From: Bacillota bacterium
GTDB lineage: Bacteria; Bacillota; Clostridia; Acetivibrionales; DSM-1351
Length of the DNA stretch: 12,895 bases
Reading direction: 5' to 3'
Assembly (NCBI GenBank): GCA_023415305.1
Contig: JAEZKZ010000021.1
Coordinates: 1-12,895 of the forward strand
Each line of letters starts with the position of its first letter. Position 1 is the first letter of the stretch. The translations under genes and the position numbers were made by a program. Below the pieces are notes generated by a model. It was not told where the DNA came from. It worked only from the letters and a program-made list of their open reading frames with translations, and made no database searches. This document shows positions 1 to 6,760 of this stretch, one piece after another.

Positions 1-48
1 GGCAACAGCCATAGCTTCGTTACCACTTAATCTTTCTCTAATAGCCAT
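1..48 (-). CDS. porA: Pyruvate:ferredoxin oxidoreductase alpha subunit, N-terminus only
   Basis: Only the first 16 codons are in the window. They read MAIRERLSGNEAMAVA, which matches the usual start of the alpha subunit of four-subunit pyruvate/2-oxoacid:ferredoxin oxidoreductases. That enzyme oxidatively decarboxylates pyruvate to acetyl-CoA and CO2 and reduces ferredoxin in the cytoplasm. An AAGGAGGG ribosome site at 59-66 overlaps the stop codon of porD, so the two genes are translationally linked. The identification rests on a short peptide plus gene order (porG-porD-porA), which is the common order in Clostridia. The beta subunit should follow outside the window. Confidence 0.85.
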   Translation of the reverse strand, partial: MAIRERLSGNEAMAVA

Positions 49-64
49 TTTGAATTTTCCCTCC

Positions 65-376
65 TTACTTTTCTTCTACAAAGTCGATAGCTTTGAAAGG
101 ACAAACCTTTACACAAACGCCACAACCTTTGCAGTGATCAAAATCGAAATCTACTCTTTTGCCTTCTTCGTTTATTAATATAGAAGTATCAGGGCAAACA
201 GGATAGCAAAGCAAACATTGCTTGCACTTTTCTTCTAACCAGATTGGCTTCATTGAACGCCAGTCACCAGTCTTAAAAAGTTCTGCATTACCTGCCCAAG
301 GAATATTTCCACCTTTGGTTATATCTTTCCAGTTAACGTCAGGAGCAACTGTTTTTAATTCTTTGTTACAACTCAT
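65..376 (-). CDS. porD: Pyruvate:ferredoxin oxidoreductase delta subunit (2x[4Fe-4S] ferredoxin)
   Basis: This 103-residue protein is the ferredoxin-like subunit that passes electrons from the catalytic subunits to external ferredoxin. Two complete CxxCxxCxxxCP motifs are visible, at C51/C54/C57/C61 and C82/C85/C88/C92, so two [4Fe-4S] clusters are expected. The N-terminal 45 residues, including a WKDI...GGNIPW stretch, are typical of PorD rather than of free ferredoxins. Its ATG overlaps the TGA stop of porG in an ATGA arrangement, and a GGAGGTG site lies at 385-391. Length and order fit the family. The substrate (pyruvate rather than another 2-oxoacid) is inferred from sequence similarity and from the porA start. 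Confidence 0.93.
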   Translation of the reverse strand: MSCNKELKTVAPDVNWKDITKGGNIPWAGNAELFKTGDWRSMKPIWLEEKCKQCLLCYPVCPDTSILINEEGKRVDFDFDHCKGCGVCVKVCPFKAIDFVEEK

Positions 377-951
377 AGCCCTTTCACCTCCTGCATAGCT
401 CTTTCAATTGCTTTAATATTTGGTTCAATAACTTCTGGTTTCTTTGCAAATTTATGTTTGAAGGAACCAACCATGTCATCAAGGAATTCCTTTTCACCCA
501 TAACTCCGCTCACTTTAACTACTGCACCAAGCATTGGAGTATTAGGGAAGTACTTACCTAGGGTTTCAATAGAAATAGTTCTTGCATCTACTGTACAAAC
601 CTTTCCCTTGTAACCTTTCAATAATGGTTTGATTTCTTCCGGAGTTTTAATAGTATTGATTATTATTGCTCCTGTTTCCTTTAATCCTGAGGTAACATCT
701 ACAGCTGTAAGCAGAGTATCATCTACTACAACAACATAATCTGGTTCATAAATGTTACAGTGAATTGAAAGCTTATCGTCGCTTATTCTGTTATAAGCTG
801 TGATAGGAGCACCCATTCTTTCAGGGCCGTATTCAGGAAAACCCTGAATGTATTTACCGGTATTGAACGCTGCATCTGCAAGCAATAATGATGCTGTTTT
901 TGCGCCTTGACCACCACGTCCATGCCATCTGATTTCAACAACCTTGCCCAT
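373..951 (-). CDS. porG: Pyruvate:ferredoxin oxidoreductase gamma subunit
   Basis: The protein has 192 residues from the ATG at 949-951. This start is chosen because AGGAGGG lies 8 nt upstream (960-966) and the family begins MGK-VEIRWHGRGGQG. The same frame is open for 37 more codons upstream, but those codons look like leader sequence. The GRGGQGAKTAS motif (residues 11-21) and QGFPEYGPERMGAP region are hallmarks of the gamma domain, which helps assemble the PFOR complex and contributes to CoA binding. It is the first gene of the operon and overlaps porD by 4 nt. Transcription probably starts at the promoter near 1217-1245, which leaves an untranslated leader of about 260 nt. Confidence 0.93.
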   Translation of the reverse strand: MGKVVEIRWHGRGGQGAKTASLLLADAAFNTGKYIQGFPEYGPERMGAPITAYNRISDDKLSIHCNIYEPDYVVVVDDTLLTAVDVTSGLKETGAIIINTIKTPEEIKPLLKGYKGKVCTVDARTISIETLGKYFPNTPMLGAVVKVSGVMGEKEFLDDMVGSFKHKFAKKPEVIEPNIKAIERAMQEVKGL

Positions 952-985
952 TTGGCAAACCCTCCTCTTTACTTGAATTTTATTA

Positions 986-1070
986 AGAATCCTCATGGAT
1001 TCTATATGAATCTCTATGAGGTACTTATGAACCCCATTAAAAAACTTATGAGTATAAAGCACTTGTACTC
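986..1070 (-). promoter_or_regulatory. Structured por leader with competing hairpins
   Basis: In the por leader, two hairpins compete for the same bases. One is AGAATCC-TCAT-GGATTCT (986-1003, perfect 7-bp stem). The other pairs 991-1002 with 1008-1021 (CCTCAT with ATGAGG plus GATTC with GAATC, and a small internal loop). Earlier in the transcript, a 5-bp stem at 1050-1070 is followed by a U-run (1039-1044), like a weak intrinsic terminator. The geometry suggests attenuation or translation control of porG. No known riboswitch class is recognised, so function is inferred only. Confidence 0.35.
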
Positions 1071-1216
1071 TAAAAATGTCAGATTCTAATAGATATGTAC
1101 ACGGAGATTCATTATATTAACTATAAGACAACTACCTAAAAGATAAACTTGTCCTAGGTCATTTCATGTAATTTTACTATTAGCTTGTGATTTTTATTAG
1201 AAATTGACCTACTAAA

Positions 1217-1245
1217 AGTATATATGTTTGACAATTTAATGTCAA
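1217..1245 (-). promoter_or_regulatory. Probable sigma-A promoter of the por operon
   Basis: On the minus strand TTGACA (1240-1245) and TATACT (1217-1222) are separated by exactly 17 bp. The -35 box is part of a palindrome, TTGACA-TTAAAT-TGTCAA (1228-1245), which could be an operator. It does not match the Rex consensus. The promoter lies downstream of the bofA terminator and faces porG. Confidence 0.65.
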
Positions 1246-1330
1246 GCAAACTATGTTTAAAGTGGCACTAATTCTACATTTTTGTTAACCTGCGTTGTTC
1301 TTTGTATACAAACATGTAACACATTTACAA

Positions 1331-1379
1331 AAAATAACACTTCAACCTATGACCACGTCATAATTCGAAGTGTTATTTT
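1331..1379 (-). terminator. Intrinsic terminator after bofA
   Basis: A 13-bp stem pairs 1331-1343 with 1367-1379. A nested ATGAC-CAC-GTCAT hairpin sits in its loop. On the minus strand it is followed by a T-rich tail. It sits 4 bp past the bofA stop and separates this transcript from the por promoter. Confidence 0.85.
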
Positions 1380-1383
1380 AAGA

Positions 1384-1575
1384 TTAAACCATATATTTTA
1401 ATAGAATTAATAAAATTAATCCCGGGACACCAAGTATACCTATAATTAAAGCAGAGTATATATTTAATGCTATATAGAAACCAAAATATATTCCCACAAA
1501 ATTAATTATTGCAAGAAGAACTGCACCTAAAATTGTGTTTAGTAATGCTTTTTTTAGAATTTTAACTGCGTTCAT
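1384..1575 (-). CDS. bofA: BofA-family pro-sigma-K processing regulator
   Basis: This small membrane protein of 63 residues has two hydrophobic segments and the ending LGVPGLILLILLK, which is diagnostic for the BofA family. In Bacillus, BofA sits in the mother-cell membrane around the forespore with SpoIVFA and SpoIVFB, and it holds back the protease that activates sigma-K. The ATG at 1573-1575 is preferred because GGGAGGT lies directly upstream. A GTG five codons earlier would place that site inside the gene. It follows a yaaL homolog by 143 bp, as in the recR-yaaL-bofA order of Firmicutes. Some clostridial BofA homologs occur without the full SpoIVF machinery, so the partner is uncertain. 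Confidence 0.85.
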   Translation of the reverse strand: MNAVKILKKALLNTILGAVLLAIINFVGIYFGFYIALNIYSALIIGILGVPGLILLILLKYMV

Positions 1576-1718
1576 TTTACCTCCCGTCACGTGTTGCTCA
1601 CGTATGAAATACTATGTTTGTCCCTTTAATTAATATATTTTTTGGGAAAGTAAAATATTCCGTATCTATTAACTTTTAGTTTCTCATAACTTAGGCCAAC
1701 CACTAACTATATCATTAA

Positions 1719-1973
1719 CTATATCTGGCACAGCCCCATTTCTTTAGCCTTTTTCAAAAGATATTCAAACTTGGCCTCATATGCTTTTATCTGATATGTA
1801 TAAAAGTCTACCAATAATGAGTCATGAACATAATCAAAGTTATTATAAGCATCCTGTAATTCATACTTTACCTTATTGATTTCAGACAGGATATTGGCTT
1901 TTTCGGTAGCCAGGACTTGCTCCTCAACGGCGCCAATCACTTTATTTGTCAGCTTATTTAATGATACTTCCAT
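1719..1973 (-). CDS. yaaL: YaaL-like DUF2508 family protein
   Basis: This small protein of 84 residues is probably all-helical and soluble. The part from about residue 26, with EINKVKYELQDAYNNFDYV, LLVDFYTYQIKAYEAKFEYLLKKAKE, matches the DUF2508/YaaL family. The molecular role of that family is unknown. Its conservation lies in its position between recR and bofA. An AAAAGGAGA site lies 5-6 nt upstream of the ATG. Here the upstream neighbour is a divergent acetyltransferase instead of recR, so the cluster is split. Family assignment is fairly sure; function is unknown. Confidence 0.8.
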   Translation of the reverse strand: MEVSLNKLTNKVIGAVEEQVLATEKANILSEINKVKYELQDAYNNFDYVHDSLLVDFYTYQIKAYEAKFEYLLKKAKEMGLCQI

Positions 1974-2154
1974 AAATGTCTCCTTTTTAAGTCTTTGTAT
2001 ATAAAGGATTGACCCATTATTATACTATTAATACTCTTATGGAAATATTCTTGCTACTCTTTTATAAAAAACCGATTACTATATTATTTAGGTTTATCAG
2101 ACGATATAATGAGAATAAAATACACTGTATTATTTTTAATGGAGGTTTAATATA

Positions 2155-2652
2155 ATGATCAGAAAAATTAAATTGAAAGATGCCAAAAGCTTTTTATATA
2201 TGCTCAAACAATTGGACAATGAAACAACTTACATGATGTATGAGCCCGATGAAAGAAGCACATCTGTTGAAGAGATGAAGTCCACCATACAAAATGTATA
2301 CTCATCCGGTTCATTAATGTTGGTTGCTGAGGAAAATGGAAGTTTAGTCGGATTTCTTTCTGCTGAAAGAGGATTTGCAAATAAAGTAAAGCATAGTGCT
2401 TATGTTGTTATTGGACTTCTGAAAAGTTACAGAGAGAAAAAAATAGGAACAAAACTCTTTGAAGAATTGATTAAATGGGCTCTGGAGAATAGTCTTACCA
2501 GATTGGAACTTACGGTAATGACCAATAACGAAGCTGCCATATGCTTGTACAAGAAAATGGGCTTTAAAATTGAAGGTCTGAAAGAAAAATCATTATTTGT
2601 AGATGGAAAATACATTGATGAGTATTATATGTCCAAGCTCCTATTGCATTAA
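2155..2652 (+). CDS. GNAT family N-acetyltransferase
   Basis: The protein has 165 residues and a full GNAT fold. Motif A, which binds the acetyl-CoA pyrophosphate, is visible as VVIGLLKSYREKKIGTKLFEEL (about 84-105). Motif B is TNNEAAICLYKKMGF (about 123-137). The acceptor cannot be read from the sequence; RimI/RimJ-like or small-molecule acceptors are both possible. GGAGG lies 9 nt before the ATG. A TATAAT box occurs at 2105-2110 without a convincing -35 box. The gene is divergent from yaaL and converges on the next gene with only 16 bp between stops and no clear terminator. Confidence 0.85.
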   Translation: MIRKIKLKDAKSFLYMLKQLDNETTYMMYEPDERSTSVEEMKSTIQNVYSSGSLMLVAEENGSLVGFLSAERGFANKVKHSAYVVIGLLKSYREKKIGTKLFEELIKWALENSLTRLELTVMTNNEAAICLYKKMGFKIEGLKEKSLFVDGKYIDEYYMSKLLLH

Positions 2653-2668
2653 ACCATAGGTGCCGCTA

Positions 2669-3196
2669 TTAGTACTTCTCTACCGAAAGCGCACCATGTT
2701 CCTTAATTATTTCAATAATAGCATCCATACGTTCTTCATCCACCTTCATACTAAATATTGCATTTCCTTGTGATACAAGCTTATGATATTCCTGCTTTTT
2801 TATCCTTGGTATTCTTATATCAATTACAGCGCCCGTTAATCCTCCCAGAACGAAACCTGCAATCAGGCCGGTTATTGGTCCTCCTGCTGCAACCAATCCG
2901 AGTCGTGGAATAAACATACTTATTGCCCCTAATACTATACCTGTTACCCCTCCAAAAATACCTCCTGTTATTAAACCGTCTGTTATTCTTTCTCTTTTTG
3001 TCAGTCTGAAGGGATATGTGGCGTATTCAGCGGCATATAGTTGTCCATTCTCATTTGGTCTCAAATATCCCTTATTTCCATCATCCTTTACAATGATTGA
3101 GATATTGTCGGTCCTGAGACCTTTTTCTTTTACTTCAAAAGCTGCTTTTTCGGCATTGGCGTAAACATCAAAAATTGCAACAATGGTTTTGGACAA
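2669..3196 (-). CDS. YflT-like (general stress 17M) domain protein with glycine-zipper membrane segment
   Basis: The protein has 175 residues. The N-terminus (about 3-36: IVAIFDVYANAEKAAFEVKEKG, ISIIVKD) resembles the YflT / general stress protein 17M domain. Residues 73-125 are a glycine-rich hydrophobic stretch with repeated GG and GxxxG steps, which suggests a membrane-inserted hairpin or glycine zipper. The C-terminus (about 135-175) repeats an alpha/beta ferredoxin-like half. The start codon is TTG at 3194-3196, with AGGAG 7 nt upstream. A stress or permeability role is a family-level guess. No promoter of a stress sigma factor could be recognised. Confidence 0.7.
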   Translation of the reverse strand: MSKTIVAIFDVYANAEKAAFEVKEKGLRTDNISIIVKDDGNKGYLRPNENGQLYAAEYATYPFRLTKRERITDGLITGGIFGGVTGIVLGAISMFIPRLGLVAAGGPITGLIAGFVLGGLTGAVIDIRIPRIKKQEYHKLVSQGNAIFSMKVDEERMDAIIEIIKEHGALSVEKY

Positions 3197-3314
3197 AGTA
3201 TCACTCCTGTTTATTGTCTTATTTCATGTAAAGTATTTGCATTTTGATGTAAATATATGTCTGATTCATCCCATACCGATTAAATTGCATAAAGTGTCTT
3301 CAAAGCTAGGAATT

Positions 3315-3953
3315 TTAAATGTATTTTAACAGGTCCATAGGCTTCTCAATAAAAATATCAGGTTCTAATTCTTCCAAATCTCTCCTTGGACTATAGGTCC
3401 ATGCTACTGCGGCGCTTCTTACACCTGCGTCCTTTGCACTAAGAATGTCCAGTGGACTGTCGCCAACATATAGAACCTCTTCTTTATTTAAAGCTTTTGC
3501 CGCTTCAAGAGCTTTTAATATCGGCTCACCATCCGGTTTATGTTTTTGAGATGCTTCTGAGCCGTTTACAAACATAAAGTAATCCATCAAATTAAAAAGC
3601 TTTAGCCCACGTACAGCCAATTCACGCCTCTTAGAGGTTACAACCCCCATAACAACACCTTTTTCATATAGAGTTTTAATTAATTCATAGATTCCTATAA
3701 AAATTGCTATAGAGGTATCATGCTTTCTTTCATTATATTCTCTGTAGGTCTTTGCCAATACTTCTTCCTTTCCGGGATAGATGGATCGAAGGTGATTTAT
3801 TAATGGCATCCCAATATAGCCAATAGTTTCTTCTTCAGGTCTTGTTTCACCTATGTGGTGCATGAATGTGTACTCGAATGATTCCAGAATAAGTGGAATC
3901 GTATCTATTAAGGTGCCGTCCAAATCAAAAAATACATACTTAAAGTTATTCAT
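3315..3953 (-). CDS. HAD-superfamily phosphatase, PpaX / phosphoglycolate phosphatase type
   Basis: This 212-residue enzyme carries all four HAD motifs. Motif I is FFDLDGTLID (nucleophile D10, acid D12). Motif II is VVTSK (T106/S107). Motif III is K139 before PDGEP. Motif IV is VGDSPLDI (D165, D169). The helical cap between motifs I and II is of subclass C1. This layout and length fit PpaX, which hydrolyses pyrophosphate from HPr-Ser-P dephosphorylation, but also phosphoglycolate phosphatase and related beta-phosphoglucomutase-like enzymes. No hprK or lgt neighbour supports PpaX here. The ribosome site AAGGAAG lies about 9 nt before the ATG. Confidence 0.8.
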   Translation of the reverse strand: MNNFKYVFFDLDGTLIDTIPLILESFEYTFMHHIGETRPEEETIGYIGMPLINHLRSIYPGKEEVLAKTYREYNERKHDTSIAIFIGIYELIKTLYEKGVVMGVVTSKRRELAVRGLKLFNLMDYFMFVNGSEASQKHKPDGEPILKALEAAKALNKEEVLYVGDSPLDILSAKDAGVRSAAVAWTYSPRRDLEELEPDIFIEKPMDLLKYI

Positions 3954-4326
3954 AGATTTATCTTCCTTTTTAATAACTAATATGATAATAAATTTTTAGA
4001 AATAATAACAAGTAATACTCAAAGATATTTAGTAAGTTTAAAACCTTTTTAACTTACTTACGTATAATATAACAGTAATTACTAGACTATAAATATCCTG
4101 GCAGCTTTTATGTCTATATATAGTAACTATTTACTTGTTAAATTCAGTATAATTAATTATAATCTATAATATATACATTTTACAGATATACTCAAACATA
4201 TTTACTTTATAATTTGATTTGTACACGATTTATTTATATATACATTTATTTAAGTATCTGGCTTCTTTATCATATAATCTACTGTATCTTGTTATATTAT
4301 TAAATTATTTTATTTGGAAGTAGAGG
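3954..4326. other. AT-rich intergenic region between divergent genes
   Basis: These 373 bp are extremely AT-rich and contain no credible coding sequence on either strand. The only clear structure is an inverted repeat at 4031-4058, with AGTAAGTT pairing with AACTTACT. It has no U-run and does not look like a terminator. A weak promoter candidate for pssA is TTGTAC (4219-4224) with TACATT (4241-4246), spacer 16. The region must hold the promoters of the HAD gene and of pssA. Confidence 0.5.
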
Positions 4327-4875
4327 GTGGACCCATTGAAAAATAAGATTAAGCATTCGTTACCAAATCTTTTGACCTTCATTAATCTTTCTCTTGGCAT
4401 TATTGCATTGCTCTTTTCCATAAAAGGTGATCTGATTCAGGCATCTTTACTGGTGATGGTAGCAGCTTTGACCGACAGATTTGATGGAAAGGTAGCTAGA
4501 ATGCTTGACAGCACAAGTGAATTAGGTAAAGAATTGGATTCACTATCCGATTTAATTTCTTTCGGTGTGGCTCCTATAATTATTGCATGGAATATCAGTT
4601 TCTATGATTTAGGTATAATTGGCTATTTGCTTGCAGTTGTCTTTCCTATAGCAGGAGCATACAGACTCGCAAGGTATAATATTACAACTTTTAATAACGT
4701 GTTTTGCGGTGTGCCTATTACAATCGCCGGTGCCCTTCTTTCAATAATCAATCTCTACAACAGTTTTTCTCAGATACGTGGAGGGTACGGTATAATAAAC
4801 ACTATAGTCTGCGCTGTTTTTATTGTTCTGTTATCGTATTTAATGGTCAGTAAGATTCAAATTAAAAAGAGATAG
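4327..4875 (+). CDS. pssA: CDP-diacylglycerol-serine O-phosphatidyltransferase
   Basis: The protein has 182 residues and several membrane segments. It joins CDP-diacylglycerol and L-serine to make phosphatidylserine, the precursor of phosphatidylethanolamine. The CDP-alcohol phosphatidyltransferase motif D-x2-DG-x2-AR-x8-G-x3-D-x3-D is complete (D50, D53, G54, A57, R58, G67, D71, D75). The ending LSYLMVSKI and the YRLARYN segment match PssA of Bacillus type rather than PgsA. The start is a GTG (4327) with GGAAG 6 nt upstream. A TTG at 4336, giving MKNKIKHSLPN, with GAGGGTGG upstream is an equally possible start. No psd gene is adjacent. A strong terminator follows. Confidence 0.88.
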   Translation: MDPLKNKIKHSLPNLLTFINLSLGIIALLFSIKGDLIQASLLVMVAALTDRFDGKVARMLDSTSELGKELDSLSDLISFGVAPIIIAWNISFYDLGIIGYLLAVVFPIAGAYRLARYNITTFNNVFCGVPITIAGALLSIINLYNSFSQIRGGYGIINTIVCAVFIVLLSYLMVSKIQIKKR

Positions 4876-4922
4876 GATTTTAATGCCTATTCGGAATAAA
4901 TATATGGTTTAATTTGAAAATT

Positions 4923-4966
4923 ATAAGAGTGAGCTCGAAAGAGCCCACTCTTATTCACATTTTTCA
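4923..4966 (+). terminator. Strong intrinsic terminator after pssA
   Basis: A 14-bp stem (4923-4936 with 4941-4954) with one mismatch is closed by a GAAA tetraloop and followed by TCACATTTTT. It may also stop transcription from the convergent acetyltransferase gene on the minus strand. Confidence 0.9.
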
Positions 4967-5034
4967 TAAAATTAATTGAAATAATCCACAAAAGGATTAA
5001 CTTATGTGTATTACTATACATTTTTTAATGGTTC

Positions 5035-5511
5035 CTAATTCTTGCTTTTAATATATAATTGATTTTTTTGATCAAAACTGAAACCATTAGTTAAAAGTGA
5101 ATTTACAGAAGGAAGATTATCTTTTTCGGGTTGAACAATAATTCTTTCTGCTTCATCAATTGAAAATATCTTATTGGCAAGCAGCTCAATTATAGCCTTT
5201 CCAAACCCTTTACCCAGATACTCTTCTTCTCCAATCAAATAATCAATACTATATGTACCTTCAAGTGAAAATTCCCCATACCAGTCTTCCTCGGCATCCA
5301 AACAGGTGTAATACTGGCAAAAACCTATTGGCTTTTCGTCATACATAACGATAAAGTGCTTTACAAATTTAAATTCATTATCCCTTTGGCTTATTTCCTT
5401 TATCCAATCTTCAGGATCTTGATACCATTTAATGATATAATCCTTATAAAGCCAATGTCTCATTAATGGTATATCATCATCTTGTATTTTCCTTAACTCC
5501 AGTAAATTCAT
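5035..5511 (-). CDS. GNAT acetyltransferase, AAC(6')-like (Acetyltransf_8 type)
   Basis: The protein has 158 residues from the ATG at 5509-5511, chosen for AAGGAGG at 5520-5526. A longer reading (+20 codons) has no ribosome site and an unconvincing peptide. The YSIDYLIGEEEYLGKGFGKAIIELL segment (about 88-111) is the acetyl-CoA loop, and VQPEKDNLPSVNSLLTNGF (126-144) resembles the end of the aminoglycoside 6'-N-acetyltransferase and siderophore-acetylase branch. Many chromosomal members do not give resistance, so the acceptor is unknown and no resistance claim is made. A TATAAT box lies upstream in the minus direction near 5585, without a good -35 box. Confidence 0.82.
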   Translation of the reverse strand: MNLLELRKIQDDDIPLMRHWLYKDYIIKWYQDPEDWIKEISQRDNEFKFVKHFIVMYDEKPIGFCQYYTCLDAEEDWYGEFSLEGTYSIDYLIGEEEYLGKGFGKAIIELLANKIFSIDEAERIIVQPEKDNLPSVNSLLTNGFSFDQKNQLYIKSKN

Positions 5512-5842
5512 TGTAAAATCCTCCTTATGAGCTCTATGGATTGCAATTAAACTTGCTCCAAAGCAGCACAATTAATAATAAATTATATCAGGCAATTACT
5601 TTGTTAATGAATTTCATTGGAGGTCCTCGGATAAATATAGTCTTTTGGTATTAACATGGAGGCCTTATTTTTAGCATTTTTTCTCCCTTTCCTATAGTAA
5701 ATATTATTTACACATATTGTATAATATTAGTGATTATTAGTAAATGTTTTATTAGTTTGACACATACTTCATTAGTTATGTTGATCCATTGTTTCCCCTA
5801 TACAGGCTTTTGTTCCAATCAATATTATTGATTTCTATCAAC

Positions 5843-6658
5843 CTATACCCAATCCACCTGCAAAGGATTTCGGTCTACCAGACGTTTATATATGTTTTTT
5901 GGATATCCTGCAAGTAAAGCACCTACTACCGCTGTATCCTCCTTTATATTAATTAATTCCATAATAGGCTTATACCTCGCCCCGGCACATAATTGCACAA
6001 AACCTGCCCAGCAAGTACCCATTCCTAAAGAGGTTGCATACAGCTCAACATATTCCAGTGAGAACTTTGCGTTGTCCTGTGCCATTCCGTGATTTACAGG
6101 GGCAGTGGCAATAATGAGACAGGGTGCATCTCTCAATATAGTATCTGTTCCGATATTTCGATAAGTATCTATTATACTTTTTAATCCTAGTACCCACGGC
6201 ACATTTGCCTTCAACAATCCTTCCAACCACTCAATGGTTGTCTCACTTATTTTCTTCAATATTTCAGGATTATCTATCACAGTATAGGATAAGCCTTGGG
6301 AATTATGTCCGGAAGGTGCATATCGAGCTATTTCAAGTAATTTTATAATTGATTCTCTGGGTACAGATATCTTTTGATAGTTTCTTACGGAACGCCTTGA
6401 ACGCATGAAAGTTGCCGCTGTATCAGCGTTTATTACAGGAAATTTATGTAATACCTCCTGTTTTATTAATGGTGCTTTATCGTTATCCAAAGCTGCATTT
6501 GGACAGGATGCAACACAGTGTCCGCAGGCACAGCATGCATCTGGTAACGATAAAATCGGCAAAGCCTCAATATCCATTTTAATGATACCCATTCCACATA
6601 CCTCGGTACATATTCCGCAGCTCTTACACAAGTTTTTATCTACATTTAATACTGCCAT
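5843..6658 (-). CDS. Nitroreductase-family flavoprotein with N-terminal 2x[4Fe-4S] ferredoxin domain
   Basis: This 271-residue fusion has a ferredoxin domain (1-60) with CxxCxxCxxxC motifs at C11/C14/C17/C21 and C42/C45/C48/C52. An FMN-dependent nitroreductase domain follows from about 85, with RRSVRNYQ (FMN phosphate contacts) and APSGHNSQ (114-121). The first cluster motif lacks the usual proline after its last cysteine (it is glycine). The fused ferredoxin suggests electrons come from reduced ferredoxin rather than NAD(P)H. The substrate is unknown; nitroaromatics, quinones or enones are known for relatives. AAGGAGGG lies upstream of the ATG. A perfect -10 box (TATAAT, 6704-6709) lacks a recognisable -35, as is common for activator-dependent promoters. 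The adjacent AraC-type gene is the likely regulator. Confidence 0.9.
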   Translation of the reverse strand: MAVLNVDKNLCKSCGICTEVCGMGIIKMDIEALPILSLPDACCACGHCVASCPNAALDNDKAPLIKQEVLHKFPVINADTAATFMRSRRSVRNYQKISVPRESIIKLLEIARYAPSGHNSQGLSYTVIDNPEILKKISETTIEWLEGLLKANVPWVLGLKSIIDTYRNIGTDTILRDAPCLIIATAPVNHGMAQDNAKFSLEYVELYATSLGMGTCWAGFVQLCAGARYKPIMELINIKEDTAVVGALLAGYPKNIYKRLVDRNPLQVDWV

Positions 6659-6760
6659 TATAACCCTCCTTGCTAATAAAATTATTAGTTGATTATTATT
6701 TGAATTATAATGTGCATTTTTTTATTAATCTTTCAATTTTCCATTCATTTCTTTAACTAA

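Noticed and set aside
907..1089. Open frame on the plus strand opposite the porG start and leader
   Set aside because: It overlaps porG antisense, has no family resemblance and no ribosome site.
1278..1300. TTGTTAA half-site like a Rex operator near the por promoter
   Set aside because: The second half TTAACAA is missing, and the site is upstream of the promoter rather than over it.
5572..5842. Small plus-strand peptides after GGAGG-like motifs in the gap between the acetyltransferase and nitroreductase genes
   Set aside because: The frames are 13-14 codons, the motif spacing is wrong, and no conserved composition is visible.
6405..6692. Open frame opposite the ferredoxin domain of the nitroreductase
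   Set aside because: It is a shadow of a well-supported gene; the cysteine-rich coding strand explains the open antisense frame. The smaller frames at 5892-6092, 6045-6230, 6780-7007 and 2427-2615 were dropped for the same reason.
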